A DNA stretch of 13,558 bases from Veillonella sp. (GTDB taxonomy: Bacteria; Bacillota_C; Negativicutes; Veillonellales; Veillonellaceae), in NCBI GenBank assembly GCA_018367495.1, contig JAGZGB010000047.1, positions 1 through 13,558 of the forward strand, written 5' to 3'. The notes under the pieces are model-generated. The model searched no databases. It was not told where the DNA came from and saw nothing but the letters and a program-made list of their open reading frames with translations. The position numbers and the translations under genes are program-made. This document shows positions 7,045 to 13,444 of the stretch, piece after piece; the stretch's first letter is position 1, and each line of letters begins with the position of its first letter.

Positions 7045-7144
7045 AATTCCTCCTGTGCATCCCTTCGGACTCCACACTGTGAAAGCTATGGTCAAACCTA
7101 GAGACACCTCAACTAACAAAAAACTAACTATACGATACATGCAC

Positions 7145-7150
7145 ATTATA
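7145..7150 (-). promoter_or_regulatory. Probable -10 element for modA
   Basis: TATAAT on the minus strand about 100 bases before the modA ATG. No good -35 lies at the usual distance. A start near 7138 would give a leader of roughly 95 bases with two possible hairpins (about 7098-7114 and 7053-7074, the latter close to the ribosome site). Confidence 0.4.
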
Positions 7151-7260
7151 CTATAATTCTAATAATTAAATTGTATGTAAAAACTCACATTTTTCATATA
7201 TATTTCTGATGAATATGATAAGCAATCATAATGAATCAAGTTTTAAGCCCCAAAACAATA

Positions 7261-7274
7261 CATACTATGGTATG
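7261..7274 (+). promoter_or_regulatory. Operator-like inverted repeat before the AEC gene
   Basis: CATAC-TATG-GTATG, a 5-bp inverted repeat, lies just before a TATAAA (7282-7287) that could be a -10. No clear -35 is present, so this is only a candidate regulatory site. Confidence 0.25.
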
Positions 7275-7331
7275 ATAACATTATAAATATAACGATTCCC
7301 TAATAATTAATGAGAAACTCCAGGTGAGACA

Positions 7332-8321
7332 ATGAATATATTTGAATTAATTGGTCATATATTTCTAAATTCTATGATCCCAATCTTCATACTCATCGGC
7401 ATAGGATTTATACTAGATAGAAAATTCAAACTTGACCTCTATACGTTGAGTAAATTGAATTTCTATATATTACTACCAACCTTTGTATTTAGAGCCATGT
7501 ATGAAGCAAAATTTACATCTGGCACACTAGAAATTGTATTTTGTGCACTAGTTGTACTCATCCTAAACTCTATACTTTCTGGTATAGTCGGTAAAACCCA
7601 AGGATATGATGTGGCCAAAATTGCAACATTAAAAAACTGTGTCATGTTTAATAACGTTGGAAATATAGGTATTGCTCTTGCCATCTTCGTATTTACGAAT
7701 GTGCCTTATATCATTGATGGAGCAACCCCCTATGCTGATCTAGGGCTCGTCAGTGTTGTATCTATAATGATTATACAAACAATTACAAGTAATACCTATG
7801 GCTTCTACCAGGCTGGCGCTGGACGATTGAGCACACGAGATGCCTTAAATGTAGTCTTCCATATGCCAATGGTCTATGCTATACCGCTAGCATTACTTTG
7901 TCAGCTTTTGCCTTTTGATTTACATGGGCTCTTCTTCTTTGCACCTCTTAAGATTTTTGCCAATGCTTTTGTTGGTGTTGCAATGATTGCCTTAGGGGTC
8001 CAAATTAATAGAACACCATTAAATTTCTTTAAGTCCGATGTCATGCTCGCTACATCCTTACGACTCATCGTAAGCCCTCTTATCGCAGCTGTTATCACTA
8101 TACTCTTTATTATGTTCTACGGCCCAATGCATCCAATAGCAGCACAGACTATAGTCATTACCTATAGTGTCCCAACAGCTATTAATATGGCCCTCATCGC
8201 TATTGAAATGAAAAATAATCCTGAGTACGCCACACAAGTGGTAATGGGTACAACCATACTATCGGCAGTAACCATGCCACTATTCATTACTATAGCCTAT
8301 TACCTCTTCCCATTATATTAA
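7332..8321 (+). CDS. AEC (auxin efflux carrier) family permease
   Basis: A 329-aa inner-membrane protein of the AEC family, whose bacterial members carry small organic acids such as malate, or other metabolites. It has about ten hydrophobic segments in two halves. Family-like features are the N-terminal IPIFILIGIGFILDRKF with KLNFYILLPTFVF, a central KNCVMFNNVGNIGIALA, and a C-terminal YSVPTAINMALIAIEM. The ATG at 7332 follows AGGTGAG at a good distance. It is divergent from modA and stands alone, ending near hairpins and a transposase relic. A role in lactate or dicarboxylate metabolism would suit an organic-acid-using anaerobe, but the substrate is not shown by the sequence. Confidence 0.88.
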   Translation: MNIFELIGHIFLNSMIPIFILIGIGFILDRKFKLDLYTLSKLNFYILLPTFVFRAMYEAKFTSGTLEIVFCALVVLILNSILSGIVGKTQGYDVAKIATLKNCVMFNNVGNIGIALAIFVFTNVPYIIDGATPYADLGLVSVVSIMIIQTITSNTYGFYQAGAGRLSTRDALNVVFHMPMVYAIPLALLCQLLPFDLHGLFFFAPLKIFANAFVGVAMIALGVQINRTPLNFFKSDVMLATSLRLIVSPLIAAVITILFIMFYGPMHPIAAQTIVITYSVPTAINMALIAIEMKNNPEYATQVVMGTTILSAVTMPLFITIAYYLFPLY

Positions 8322-8327
8322 AATAAA

Positions 8328-8379
8328 AAAGGGGCTGTAACAGAATGCAGTTTTACCGCATTCTAGTTGCACTCCCTTT
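8328..8379. terminator. Long imperfect hairpin downstream of the AEC gene
   Basis: AAAGGG (8328-8333) through AGAATGC (8342-8348) folds back on GCATTCT (8358-8364) through CCCTTT (8374-8379). It is bordered by an A-run on the left, so it terminates best on the minus strand, but also suits the AEC gene. The sequence GGGGCTGTAACAGAATGC looks like the terminal repeat of an IS1182-type element and may be the surviving end of the neighbouring relic. Confidence 0.65.
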
Positions 8380-8386
8380 AAAATAT

Positions 8387-8441
8387 AAGAAACACCAAGA
8401 AATTTAGATTTATAAAATCGTATATTTTCTTGGTGTTTCTT
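8387..8441. terminator. Perfect 16-bp hairpin at the 3' end of the transposase relic
   Basis: A 16-base arm at 8387-8402 is exactly complementary to 8426-8441, with a 23-base loop and T-rich sequence beyond both ends. It can terminate transcription from either side. The right arm overlaps the last readable codons of the transposase relic. Confidence 0.65.
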
Positions 8442-8853
8442 GTTTTACCACACCAAATGCGACTTCCACTTGAATGGAACGGTTAATTCATAATTGAATG
8501 CCTGTATCACTCATCAGTCTATCTTGGTTCTCTGCCAATACGGCATCATACTCAGGTGTAATCTCAATTCTTTTTACTGGATTTTTTGTCGTTGGTTTTA
8601 CATACTGTTGGCATTCCTTTTTATATCCTCATTGGCTACAAGACTCACAAATATATACCTTTCGCGCAGATACAATCTTGTTTTATTTTTCGCCTTACGC
8701 ATGAAAGCATATTTTAATCTACGTCCTTTTGCACATATAAATGTATCTTCTTCTAGTATATACTTCATATTACGAGCTTTGCTAATAGCCTTGGTCCAAG
8801 TTCTAGTTTTCGCTTTTTCGTAATATTGAGGCTTTATACAATTTAGTGTGCTT
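8410..8853 (-). pseudogene. IS1182-type transposase relic (C-terminal part)
   Basis: No intact gene, but the minus strand reads through a decayed transposase. From about 8850 one frame gives IKPQYYEKAKTR, then CAKGRRLKYAF. After a frameshift near 8650-8660 the second frame gives CESCSQ, a TGA (8631-8629), GYKKECQQY, DTGIQL, another TGA (8490-8488) and INRSIQVEVAFGVVKQ, ending at a stop at 8412-8410. The cysteine knuckle, the GIQLxINRSIQVE block and the acidic residue in VEVAFG are typical of the C-terminal third of IS1182-family DDE transposases. The N-terminal two-thirds and the usual GFRRF tail are missing. The second TGA is explained by one C-to-T change in an arginine CGA codon. It abuts azlD directly, so the missing part was lost by deletion. 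Confidence 0.8.
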
Positions 8854-8857
8854 TATT

Positions 8858-9196
8858 TTATTTAGATACATTAAATACAGCTTGTATAAGTATCATGTAC
8901 ACTACAGTGCCCACACCAATGGATACAAGCATATTTCGCTTCCATAGATGTAAGCCTACGGTAACAATCAATGCGATCAATTCAGGTATTCCGTATGGAT
9001 ACGATAGGACAACTGTTTCTTTAAAAGTATATACAACGAGCATCCCCATCACAGAGGTAGGTAGCGCTTTACCAAGATAGAGCACAAAGTCTGGTGCCTT
9101 TTTACCTGTAGGAAATATGAGGAAAGCACTAAAACGAGTAAGTAATGTTCCTACCACTACAATAGCAACGGTAATAATCATTTCTAAACTAGTCAA
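8858..9196 (-). CDS. azlD: AzlD-like branched-chain amino acid exporter small subunit
   Basis: A small inner-membrane protein (112 aa from the chosen start) of the AzlD family, the partner of AzlC in export of branched-chain amino acids. Four hydrophobic segments are visible, with the AzlD-like TLLTRFSAFLIF near the N-terminus and a central ALPTSVMGMLVVYTF. There is no ATG in a good position. GGGAGG at about 9211-9206 lies 8 bases before a TTG at 9196, which I take as the start; a GTG at 9205 almost touches the site and an ATG at 9181 is 23 bases away. With the TTG start it overlaps the end of azlC by 8 bases, implying coupled translation. No terminator follows the stop; the next sequence is the transposase relic and its hairpins. 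Confidence 0.87.
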   Translation of the reverse strand: MTSLEMIITVAIVVVGTLLTRFSAFLIFPTGKKAPDFVLYLGKALPTSVMGMLVVYTFKETVVLSYPYGIPELIALIVTVGLHLWKRNMLVSIGVGTVVYMILIQAVFNVSK

Positions 9197-9926
9197 GATG
9201 TACACCTCCCCATTTGTACATAATATAGCAGACTACCAGCATGCAACTCATAGATAGAAGCATAAAGAGGGATTGTCCCACCAATAAGAGCATAGCTAGC
9301 GCCATAACTACACCAACTACACCAAAGGCTCTAATCTTATGATTCTTTGCATTGAGTAGCATTTCAAGGAATACCACAATAAATAACCCGGGCAATACAA
9401 AATCAATGCCTCGTAAATCTACGGTAGCTAATAGGTTACCAAATAGACCGCCTATAAAGGTACTAAATACCCAAAATATATAGTTAAGCCAAGACACGTG
9501 GAAATAAAACCACTTTTCATCCATATCATCAGGTAGTTTCGTTCCCATATTGATGGCAAAGCTTTCATCACACATCCACGCAACGGTAGGAAACCATTTC
9601 CAGCCCATATGTATATACCGTTGAAGCGCAGACAAACCGTAAAAGAAATGGCGACCATTAACGAACAGGGTCAAGATAAAAGCATTGATGGGATCAAATC
9701 CAGCCACTAACATACCAATAGTCACGAACTCCATAGAACCTGCAAAAATAGTAGCTGCCAAAACTGGTGCAGTCCACCAAGGCAAACCTTGGCTTATAGC
9801 ATATAAACCAAAGCCTAAACCAATAACAAATAAGCTTACTCCCATAGGAGCCATAATAGGAAGGGCATAAGTAAAAGCTTGACGTCCTTTATGTAATTGT
9901 TCCATTAATATATCATCTTCTTCCAT
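9189..9926 (-). CDS. azlC: AzlC-like branched-chain amino acid exporter large subunit
   Basis: A 245-aa inner-membrane protein of the AzlC/YgaZ family, which with AzlD forms an exporter of branched-chain amino acids and their analogues. Family features are MAPMGVSLFVIGLGFGLYA, FAGSMEFVTIGMLV, and the conserved loop NGRHFFYGLSAL. Several hydrophobic segments fill the C-terminal half. Two starts are possible: the ATG at 9926 used here, with no ribosome site upstream, or an ATG at 9905 with a weak purine run before it. The likely promoter lies only about 30 bases upstream, so the leader is short. The gene ends within azlD. Its GC content, counted on two sample lines, is about 44%, well above the next gene upstream. 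Confidence 0.92.
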   Translation of the reverse strand: MEEDDILMEQLHKGRQAFTYALPIMAPMGVSLFVIGLGFGLYAISQGLPWWTAPVLAATIFAGSMEFVTIGMLVAGFDPINAFILTLFVNGRHFFYGLSALQRYIHMGWKWFPTVAWMCDESFAINMGTKLPDDMDEKWFYFHVSWLNYIFWVFSTFIGGLFGNLLATVDLRGIDFVLPGLFIVVFLEMLLNAKNHKIRAFGVVGVVMALAMLLLVGQSLFMLLSMSCMLVVCYIMYKWGGVHLD

Positions 9927-9953
9927 TTACACTAGTTTATGATATTCATAAAA

Positions 9954-9983
9954 TTTATATAATGCTACTATATTCCAATACAA
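9954..9983 (-). promoter_or_regulatory. Probable promoter for azlC-azlD
   Basis: A -35 TTGTAT (9983-9978) and a -10 TATAAA (9959-9954) with an 18-bp spacer, just downstream of a terminator-like hairpin and about 30 bases before azlC. Confidence 0.5.
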
Positions 9984-9989
9984 TGTATA

Positions 9990-10020
9990 AAGAAAAGCCA
10001 TCTACAAGATGTCTTTTCTT
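9990..10020. terminator. Terminator-like hairpin between the EamA gene and azlC
   Basis: AAGAAAAG (9990-9997) pairs with CTTTTCTT (10013-10020), continuing after one mismatch with CATCT/AGATG and a 3-base loop. T-rich arms suit termination of the EamA transcript on the minus strand. Confidence 0.6.
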
Positions 10021-10041
10021 ATATATACACTATTCTACTAA

Positions 10042-10093
10042 TTATAAGGTACGTGTTGAAATTTCACGAGCTACTTCTGGTGATACATCGCAT
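10042..10093 (-). pseudogene. Possible C-terminal relic of a lost gene
   Basis: After the EamA stop, one minus-strand frame reads KCDVSPEVAREISTRTL and a stop (10044-10042). The residues and codon choice look like a real protein end, unlike the AT-rich gene beside it, and there is no start. It may be the tail of a gene replaced when the EamA gene arrived. At 17 codons it could be chance; I do not recognise the protein. Confidence 0.25.
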
Positions 10094-10981
10094 TTATGTC
10101 TTAGCATTTAGTCTCGTCAAACAAGTCACACAAAGTGTAACTATTATAGCACCTATAATTTCATTTAAGCCTAAATGATGATTAAGAATAACTACATCTA
10201 AACCCAAAGTAACTATTGGGCCCATTGCACTAATAACTGCTGCAAGAGATGCACTAATTTTCTTTAGCCCAAAGGACATTAAGTATGATGGAACTATAGA
10301 GCAGAAAATAGCCAAGAAAATTAAATAAATTATAGTATGAGGTTGGAGTGCTACAATCTCCGAAAAGCCACCACTATTTAGTATAAAGCCAAAAAGTAAA
10401 AACACTGTAGTTATACACATATATGTACTAGTAAATATAGTAGGACTAATACTTAAAACGACCCGCTTACTATAAATCATGAATAAAGCCCAAAATATAG
10501 CAGAAACTAAAACTAATAACACGCCTATTAAAGTATTAGTAAAATGACTGTCAACAGTGGGATTAAACATAATCCCTAATCCTAAAACAGTAAGAATAAT
10601 TAACACAATCTTTGGAATCGTAATTTTGGATAAATCTGATGATAGTAAAAATACATAGATAGGAAATGTAAATAAAACGGCACGTTCTAAAGAAGCAGAA
10701 ATATATAATAAACCTATAAAGTCTGCCATAGACGAAATTAAATAAAGAACTGCTCCAACAAAAGAATAATAAAAAACTTGTTTTTTATTCACACTCTGCC
10801 AATTAAAATGAATCATTGGTAGGATAAAAAAAGGTAATGATAAAAGCGCTCTATATGCCAGAACACTCAAAGGACTTAATGAATCTAGATAAATTAACTT
10901 TGCCCAAATTGATTTAGTTGATAAAAATACCGTGGCAATAAATACCACAAATATACCTATATTTTTCATCAACAGGTTCAC
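10094..10981 (-). CDS. EamA/DMT-family permease
   Basis: A 295-aa inner-membrane protein with about ten hydrophobic segments in two similar halves, the EamA (drug/metabolite transporter) fold. Typical features are FVVFIATVFLSTKSIWAKL at the N-terminus, a first-half LSPLSVLAYRALLSLPFF, and a second-half ILVLVSAIFWALFMIYSKRV with LAAVISAMGPIVTLGLD. Substrates in this superfamily vary widely and cannot be assigned here. I chose the GTG at 10981, which has TGGAGA 8 bases upstream and gives the usual length; the longer ATG reading from 11032 begins inside the arsR terminator. Three sampled lines give about 30% GC against about 44% for azlC, with many ATA and TTA codons, which suggests horizontal acquisition. 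It lies 90 bases after arsR, behind that terminator. Confidence 0.88.
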   Translation of the reverse strand: MNLLMKNIGIFVVFIATVFLSTKSIWAKLIYLDSLSPLSVLAYRALLSLPFFILPMIHFNWQSVNKKQVFYYSFVGAVLYLISSMADFIGLLYISASLERAVLFTFPIYVFLLSSDLSKITIPKIVLIILTVLGLGIMFNPTVDSHFTNTLIGVLLVLVSAIFWALFMIYSKRVVLSISPTIFTSTYMCITTVFLLFGFILNSGGFSEIVALQPHTIIYLIFLAIFCSIVPSYLMSFGLKKISASLAAVISAMGPIVTLGLDVVILNHHLGLNEIIGAIIVTLCVTCLTRLNAKT

Positions 10982-11016
10982 TATATATACATCTCCACTC
11001 TCATATCTAACATAAC

Positions 11017-11054
11017 TAAAAACACCTTTCATTCATAATATGATGAAAGGTGTT
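11017..11054 (-). terminator. Terminator after arsR
   Basis: A perfect 12-bp stem (11054-11043 with 11032-11021, 10-base loop) is followed on the minus strand by a run of T. It begins 17 bases after the arsR stop. Confidence 0.88.
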
Positions 11055-11071
11055 CATTGTAATAAAATGTA

Positions 11072-11362
11072 TTATTGATGAGATACGTGTTCCATCCCCA
11101 TTCGAACAAGTCCTTCTACATGATCATCATTTAGAGAGTAGTATGCAGTTTTCCCTTCCTTGCGATAGGTCACAAGGCGTGCTTGACGTAATACGCGTAG
11201 TTGGTGTGAAATAGCAGATTGACCCATTCCCATTGTTTCTGCAATATGATTTACACACATTTCATTTTCTAGTAATAGTTCTACTATTTTAAGGCGTGTA
11301 GGGTCCCCCAAGATTTTAAACAACTCTGCTAACTTTAGCAATGATTCTTGTTTATCGCTCAT
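11072..11362 (-). CDS. ArsR/SmtB-family repressor with a zinc-type alpha5 site
   Basis: A 96-aa winged-helix repressor that should release DNA when it binds metal. The N-terminal helices include LAELFKILGDPTRLKIVELL (11-30); the DNA-binding helix-turn-helix follows (AETMGMGQSAISHQLRVLRQ, 41-60), then the wing (LVTYRKEGKTAYYSL). The C-terminal helix has D79, H81, H92 and H95, exactly the DxHx(10)HxxH pattern of the zinc/cobalt sensor site in CzrA and SmtB-like proteins. The alpha3 site is not a CadC/ArsR ELCVC motif; only C36 is present. The ATG at 11362 follows AAGGGGGA; the longer reading from 11392 lacks a site. A terminator follows, so it is probably monocistronic. No zinc exporter is in the window, although the EamA gene lies just downstream. 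Confidence 0.93.
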   Translation of the reverse strand: MSDKQESLLKLAELFKILGDPTRLKIVELLLENEMCVNHIAETMGMGQSAISHQLRVLRQARLVTYRKEGKTAYYSLNDDHVEGLVRMGMEHVSHQ

Positions 11363-11450
11363 ATTGTCCCCCTTAATTTCATTCATATCCATGCCTATAA
11401 TCTGTATTTCTTATGTATAACTAATCGATGTTGCTTAAATTAGATTGCTC

Positions 11451-11469
11451 ATATGTAGAGCATACATAT
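11451..11469. promoter_or_regulatory. Candidate ArsR operator
   Basis: ATATGT (11451-11456) and ACATAT (11464-11469) form a perfect inverted repeat around 7 bases, overlapping a second one (GCTC/GAGC, 11447-11461). It lies immediately after a minus-strand TATAAT (11479-11474), at the expected arsR transcription start, where repressor binding would block the gene. An AT-rich dyad of this kind fits ArsR/SmtB operators. Confidence 0.45.
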
Positions 11470-11473
11470 AAAT

Positions 11474-11479
11474 ATTATA
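11474..11479 (-). promoter_or_regulatory. Probable -10 element for arsR
   Basis: TATAAT on the minus strand about 110 bases before arsR; the matching -35 position falls in the T-tract of the uspA terminator and is poor. The leader would contain the dyad at 11451-11469. Confidence 0.4.
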
Positions 11480-11495
11480 TCATTTTTAGAATATT

Positions 11496-11525
11496 AAAAA
11501 AGAGACTTTGTAAAACAAAGTCTCT
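11496..11525 (-). terminator. Terminator after the universal stress gene
   Basis: A perfect 11-bp stem AGAGACTTTGT/ACAAAGTCTCT with a 3-base loop is followed on the minus strand by a T-run, 26 bases after the uspA stop. Confidence 0.9.
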
Positions 11526-11551
11526 CTTACTCATATTATACAGAATATGAA

Positions 11552-11998
11552 TTATTTAATGATTAATACAGGGCAAGTGGAGTGACTAGTTACATAGCTA
11601 CTTACGCTACCCATGAATAAACCTTTCAATGGGCCAAGGCCACGGCTACCCATGACAATAAGATCAGCATTGTATTTTTTAGCTACTGCTAACAATGCAG
11701 GGCCTGGAGAACCAACTTCGAATACGCTTTTAACTTTTACGCCTTTAGGAATTTCTTTCACTACATCGGTAAGAATTTCTTTACCATTTTCTTCCATATC
11801 TTCAGCAATTTGTTCAGATACATAACCACCAGAAATTGGTGTTTGATCGAAATTGGAAATGGCAGACACAATGTTTGCAACGTGAACTACAATCAATTCA
11901 GCATGATTACGGTCCGCCACAGCAAGAGCGTGTTCCAATGCACGTTTAGCATTTTCAGAACCATCAGTAGGTACGACAATAGTTTTGTAGGTAACCAT
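11552..11998 (-). CDS. uspA: Universal stress protein, ATP-binding type
   Basis: A 148-aa cytoplasmic protein of the UspA fold, normal length for one domain. The N-terminus YKTIVVPTDGSENAKRAL has the aspartate D12 that contacts adenine in ATP-binding members. The nucleotide motif G-x2-G-x9-G-S is complete: G117, G120, G130, S131 (GSRGLGPLKGLFMGS), and the protein ends in the typical CPVLIIK strand. It is therefore predicted to bind ATP, unlike E. coli UspA itself. Such proteins accumulate during starvation or stress; the exact role here is unknown. The ATG at 11998 follows a strong AGGAGGGG. The upstream region holds several TATAAT-like boxes and small hairpins, and the gene ends with its own terminator, so it is probably transcribed alone. 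Confidence 0.95.
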   Translation of the reverse strand: MVTYKTIVVPTDGSENAKRALEHALAVADRNHAELIVVHVANIVSAISNFDQTPISGGYVSEQIAEDMEENGKEILTDVVKEIPKGVKVKSVFEVGSPGPALLAVAKKYNADLIVMGSRGLGPLKGLFMGSVSSYVTSHSTCPVLIIK

Positions 11999-12087
11999 AT
12001 TAACCCCTCCTATTTCTAATCCCTCACAGGGGATATGATCAAAGATCGTTTAGCCTATATTATTATATTCTAGACTATCAAGGAAAT

Positions 12088-12107
12088 ATCCTCTTTTCTT
12101 AGAGGAT
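12088..12107. terminator. Hairpin between the exported-protein gene and uspA
   Basis: ATCCTCT (12088-12094) and AGAGGAT (12101-12107) form a 7-bp stem with a 6-base loop. It could end the transcript of the upstream minus-strand gene, although the T-tract is better on the plus strand. Confidence 0.4.
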
Positions 12108-12113
12108 TTCTTT

Positions 12114-12176
12114 TATTATAGCACAAATTATACAGAATTATACAAATAAAAGAATATTATGTGTATATTATAGCAC
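12114..12176. repeat. Direct repeat with several TATAAT-like boxes upstream of uspA
   Basis: TATTATAGCAC occurs at 12114-12124 and at 12166-12176, the second copy overlapping the stop codon of the exported-protein gene. Between them the minus strand has repeated GTATAATT and CTATAAT units that could be -10 boxes for uspA. No convincing -35 can be paired with any of them. Confidence 0.35.
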
Positions 12177-13436
12177 TTGAGAAGATTGATTTGTATTGAG
12201 TGTAGTCGTTAATTTAAATCCATCCAATACATCGATCAACTCTGGCGTACTAAGACTAGTTCCTGCAGGACCAATCATACGTGCTACAGCTACATTACCT
12301 TCATTACCTAAGATAATAGTAGCTGCAAAAGATACTGGTGCTGCTATAGATGTATCAGCAGTATTAGGATTCTTCATATGACCAGCCAAGTAAAACATAA
12401 CATTACCATCTATGATATGCGTTTCATAGCGAGTTATAGTTGCCTTATTTACCTCAACCAATTGTTTAAGGTAATAATCTCCTAACATTTGTTTCCCCAT
12501 CATCGTAGGCATCCCTGTGCTAACTGCTTGTACAGGGATTGTAAAAGATTCAATATCAAGCCGTACATTATGCTTACTAAAAGCAATTTTATCCTTTTCA
12601 TTAAGACGGGTAAACCCTTTTGGATAAGCAAATTTAATTCCTTCAACTACACTAATATCACTAGTGCCTGAGATAAATTGCTTAACCCCTTTAATCGTAC
12701 TAGAACCCGTTTTATTTAGTAATTCAAAGGATGGAATCGTATGTTCCATCAAGCCTTGTTCCATAAATTCACCTTGAACAGGAGCATAAGTACTCGCTAA
12801 ATTATAGCGATGCGTAGGATCCTTATCCATAATAAATTCCGCTTCAAATACGGATTGAACAGGCTCAGTAGATGTCATTTCAGCATATGATTTTGGTGTG
12901 GTCTTATCCCAACGTGCTGATATAGCCCCTTTCTTGTTAAAGAAGCCACCAACAATATCATTATTTTCAAAAACATTACTATGTTGACTCCAAATACTCA
13001 AGTATTCTTCATCAGACATCCCCTTAATTGGCACACCATACCAAGTCGTATTCCATTCCTTTTGAGATACCCCATCTTGCGGTGTATTATTGCGTTTTGT
13101 GAAAGATACTGTATAGGAATCATCTTGTGTAGGACCTGCTAAATTGAAGGAATAGCCTTGAATATGCTCACTTTCACTACGTACATCCATATCAAGCTTA
13201 ACACCATCAGCTACACGCCATGGAATAGTAAAGGTATAGCCATTTTTATAGTCCTTAACTACCGTATCCATTTTAGTAGCATAGGATTTATATTGATCTG
13301 GCAAAATTGAGGCAGAGTCTTTTTGAGAATCTACAATAGCAAGTGGTGTACTAGGCGTTCCTTGCAATCCTTCAGCCATAGAGGTCGTGCCCATAGCCAT
13401 TACAGCTAAGATCGCGGCAATATAACGTAACTTCAT
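12168..13436 (-). CDS. Exported protein of unknown function
   Basis: I do not recognise this 422-aa protein. The N-terminus MKLRYIAAILAVMAMGTTSMA is a clear Sec signal peptide, with probable cleavage after SMA (21), so the product is exported, most likely to the periplasm. The mature part has no cysteine, no further membrane segment and mixed polar sequence rich in beta-type stretches. It seems to have two halves: residues about 60-240, with YKNGYTFTIPW near the start, and about 260-412, with GIKFAYPKGFTRL near the start, each followed by strands and an acidic turn; this could be a distant internal duplication. The ATG at 13436 follows AGGAGG by 4 bases, and that site overlaps the stop of the upstream ABC ATPase gene, so the two are co-translated. 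A role linked to that importer or to the envelope is a guess from position only. Confidence 0.9.
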   Translation of the reverse strand: MKLRYIAAILAVMAMGTTSMAEGLQGTPSTPLAIVDSQKDSASILPDQYKSYATKMDTVVKDYKNGYTFTIPWRVADGVKLDMDVRSESEHIQGYSFNLAGPTQDDSYTVSFTKRNNTPQDGVSQKEWNTTWYGVPIKGMSDEEYLSIWSQHSNVFENNDIVGGFFNKKGAISARWDKTTPKSYAEMTSTEPVQSVFEAEFIMDKDPTHRYNLASTYAPVQGEFMEQGLMEHTIPSFELLNKTGSSTIKGVKQFISGTSDISVVEGIKFAYPKGFTRLNEKDKIAFSKHNVRLDIESFTIPVQAVSTGMPTMMGKQMLGDYYLKQLVEVNKATITRYETHIIDGNVMFYLAGHMKNPNTADTSIAAPVSFAATIILGNEGNVAVARMIGPAGTSLSTPELIDVLDGFKLTTTLNTNQSSQVL

Positions 13437-13444
13437 AAGACCTC

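Noticed and set aside
7045..7140. Moco riboswitch before modA
   Set aside because: The leader does not show the conserved blocks I recall from the E. coli moaA example; only generic hairpins are visible.
7045..7146. In-frame upstream extension of modA by 34 codons
   Set aside because: No ribosome site at the upstream ATGs, and the true start has AGGAGG followed at once by a lipoprotein signal.
8494..8823. Plus-strand 109-aa reading frame in the gap after the AEC gene
   Set aside because: It lies opposite the transposase relic, has unnatural composition and no ribosome site; the minus-strand reading explains the region.
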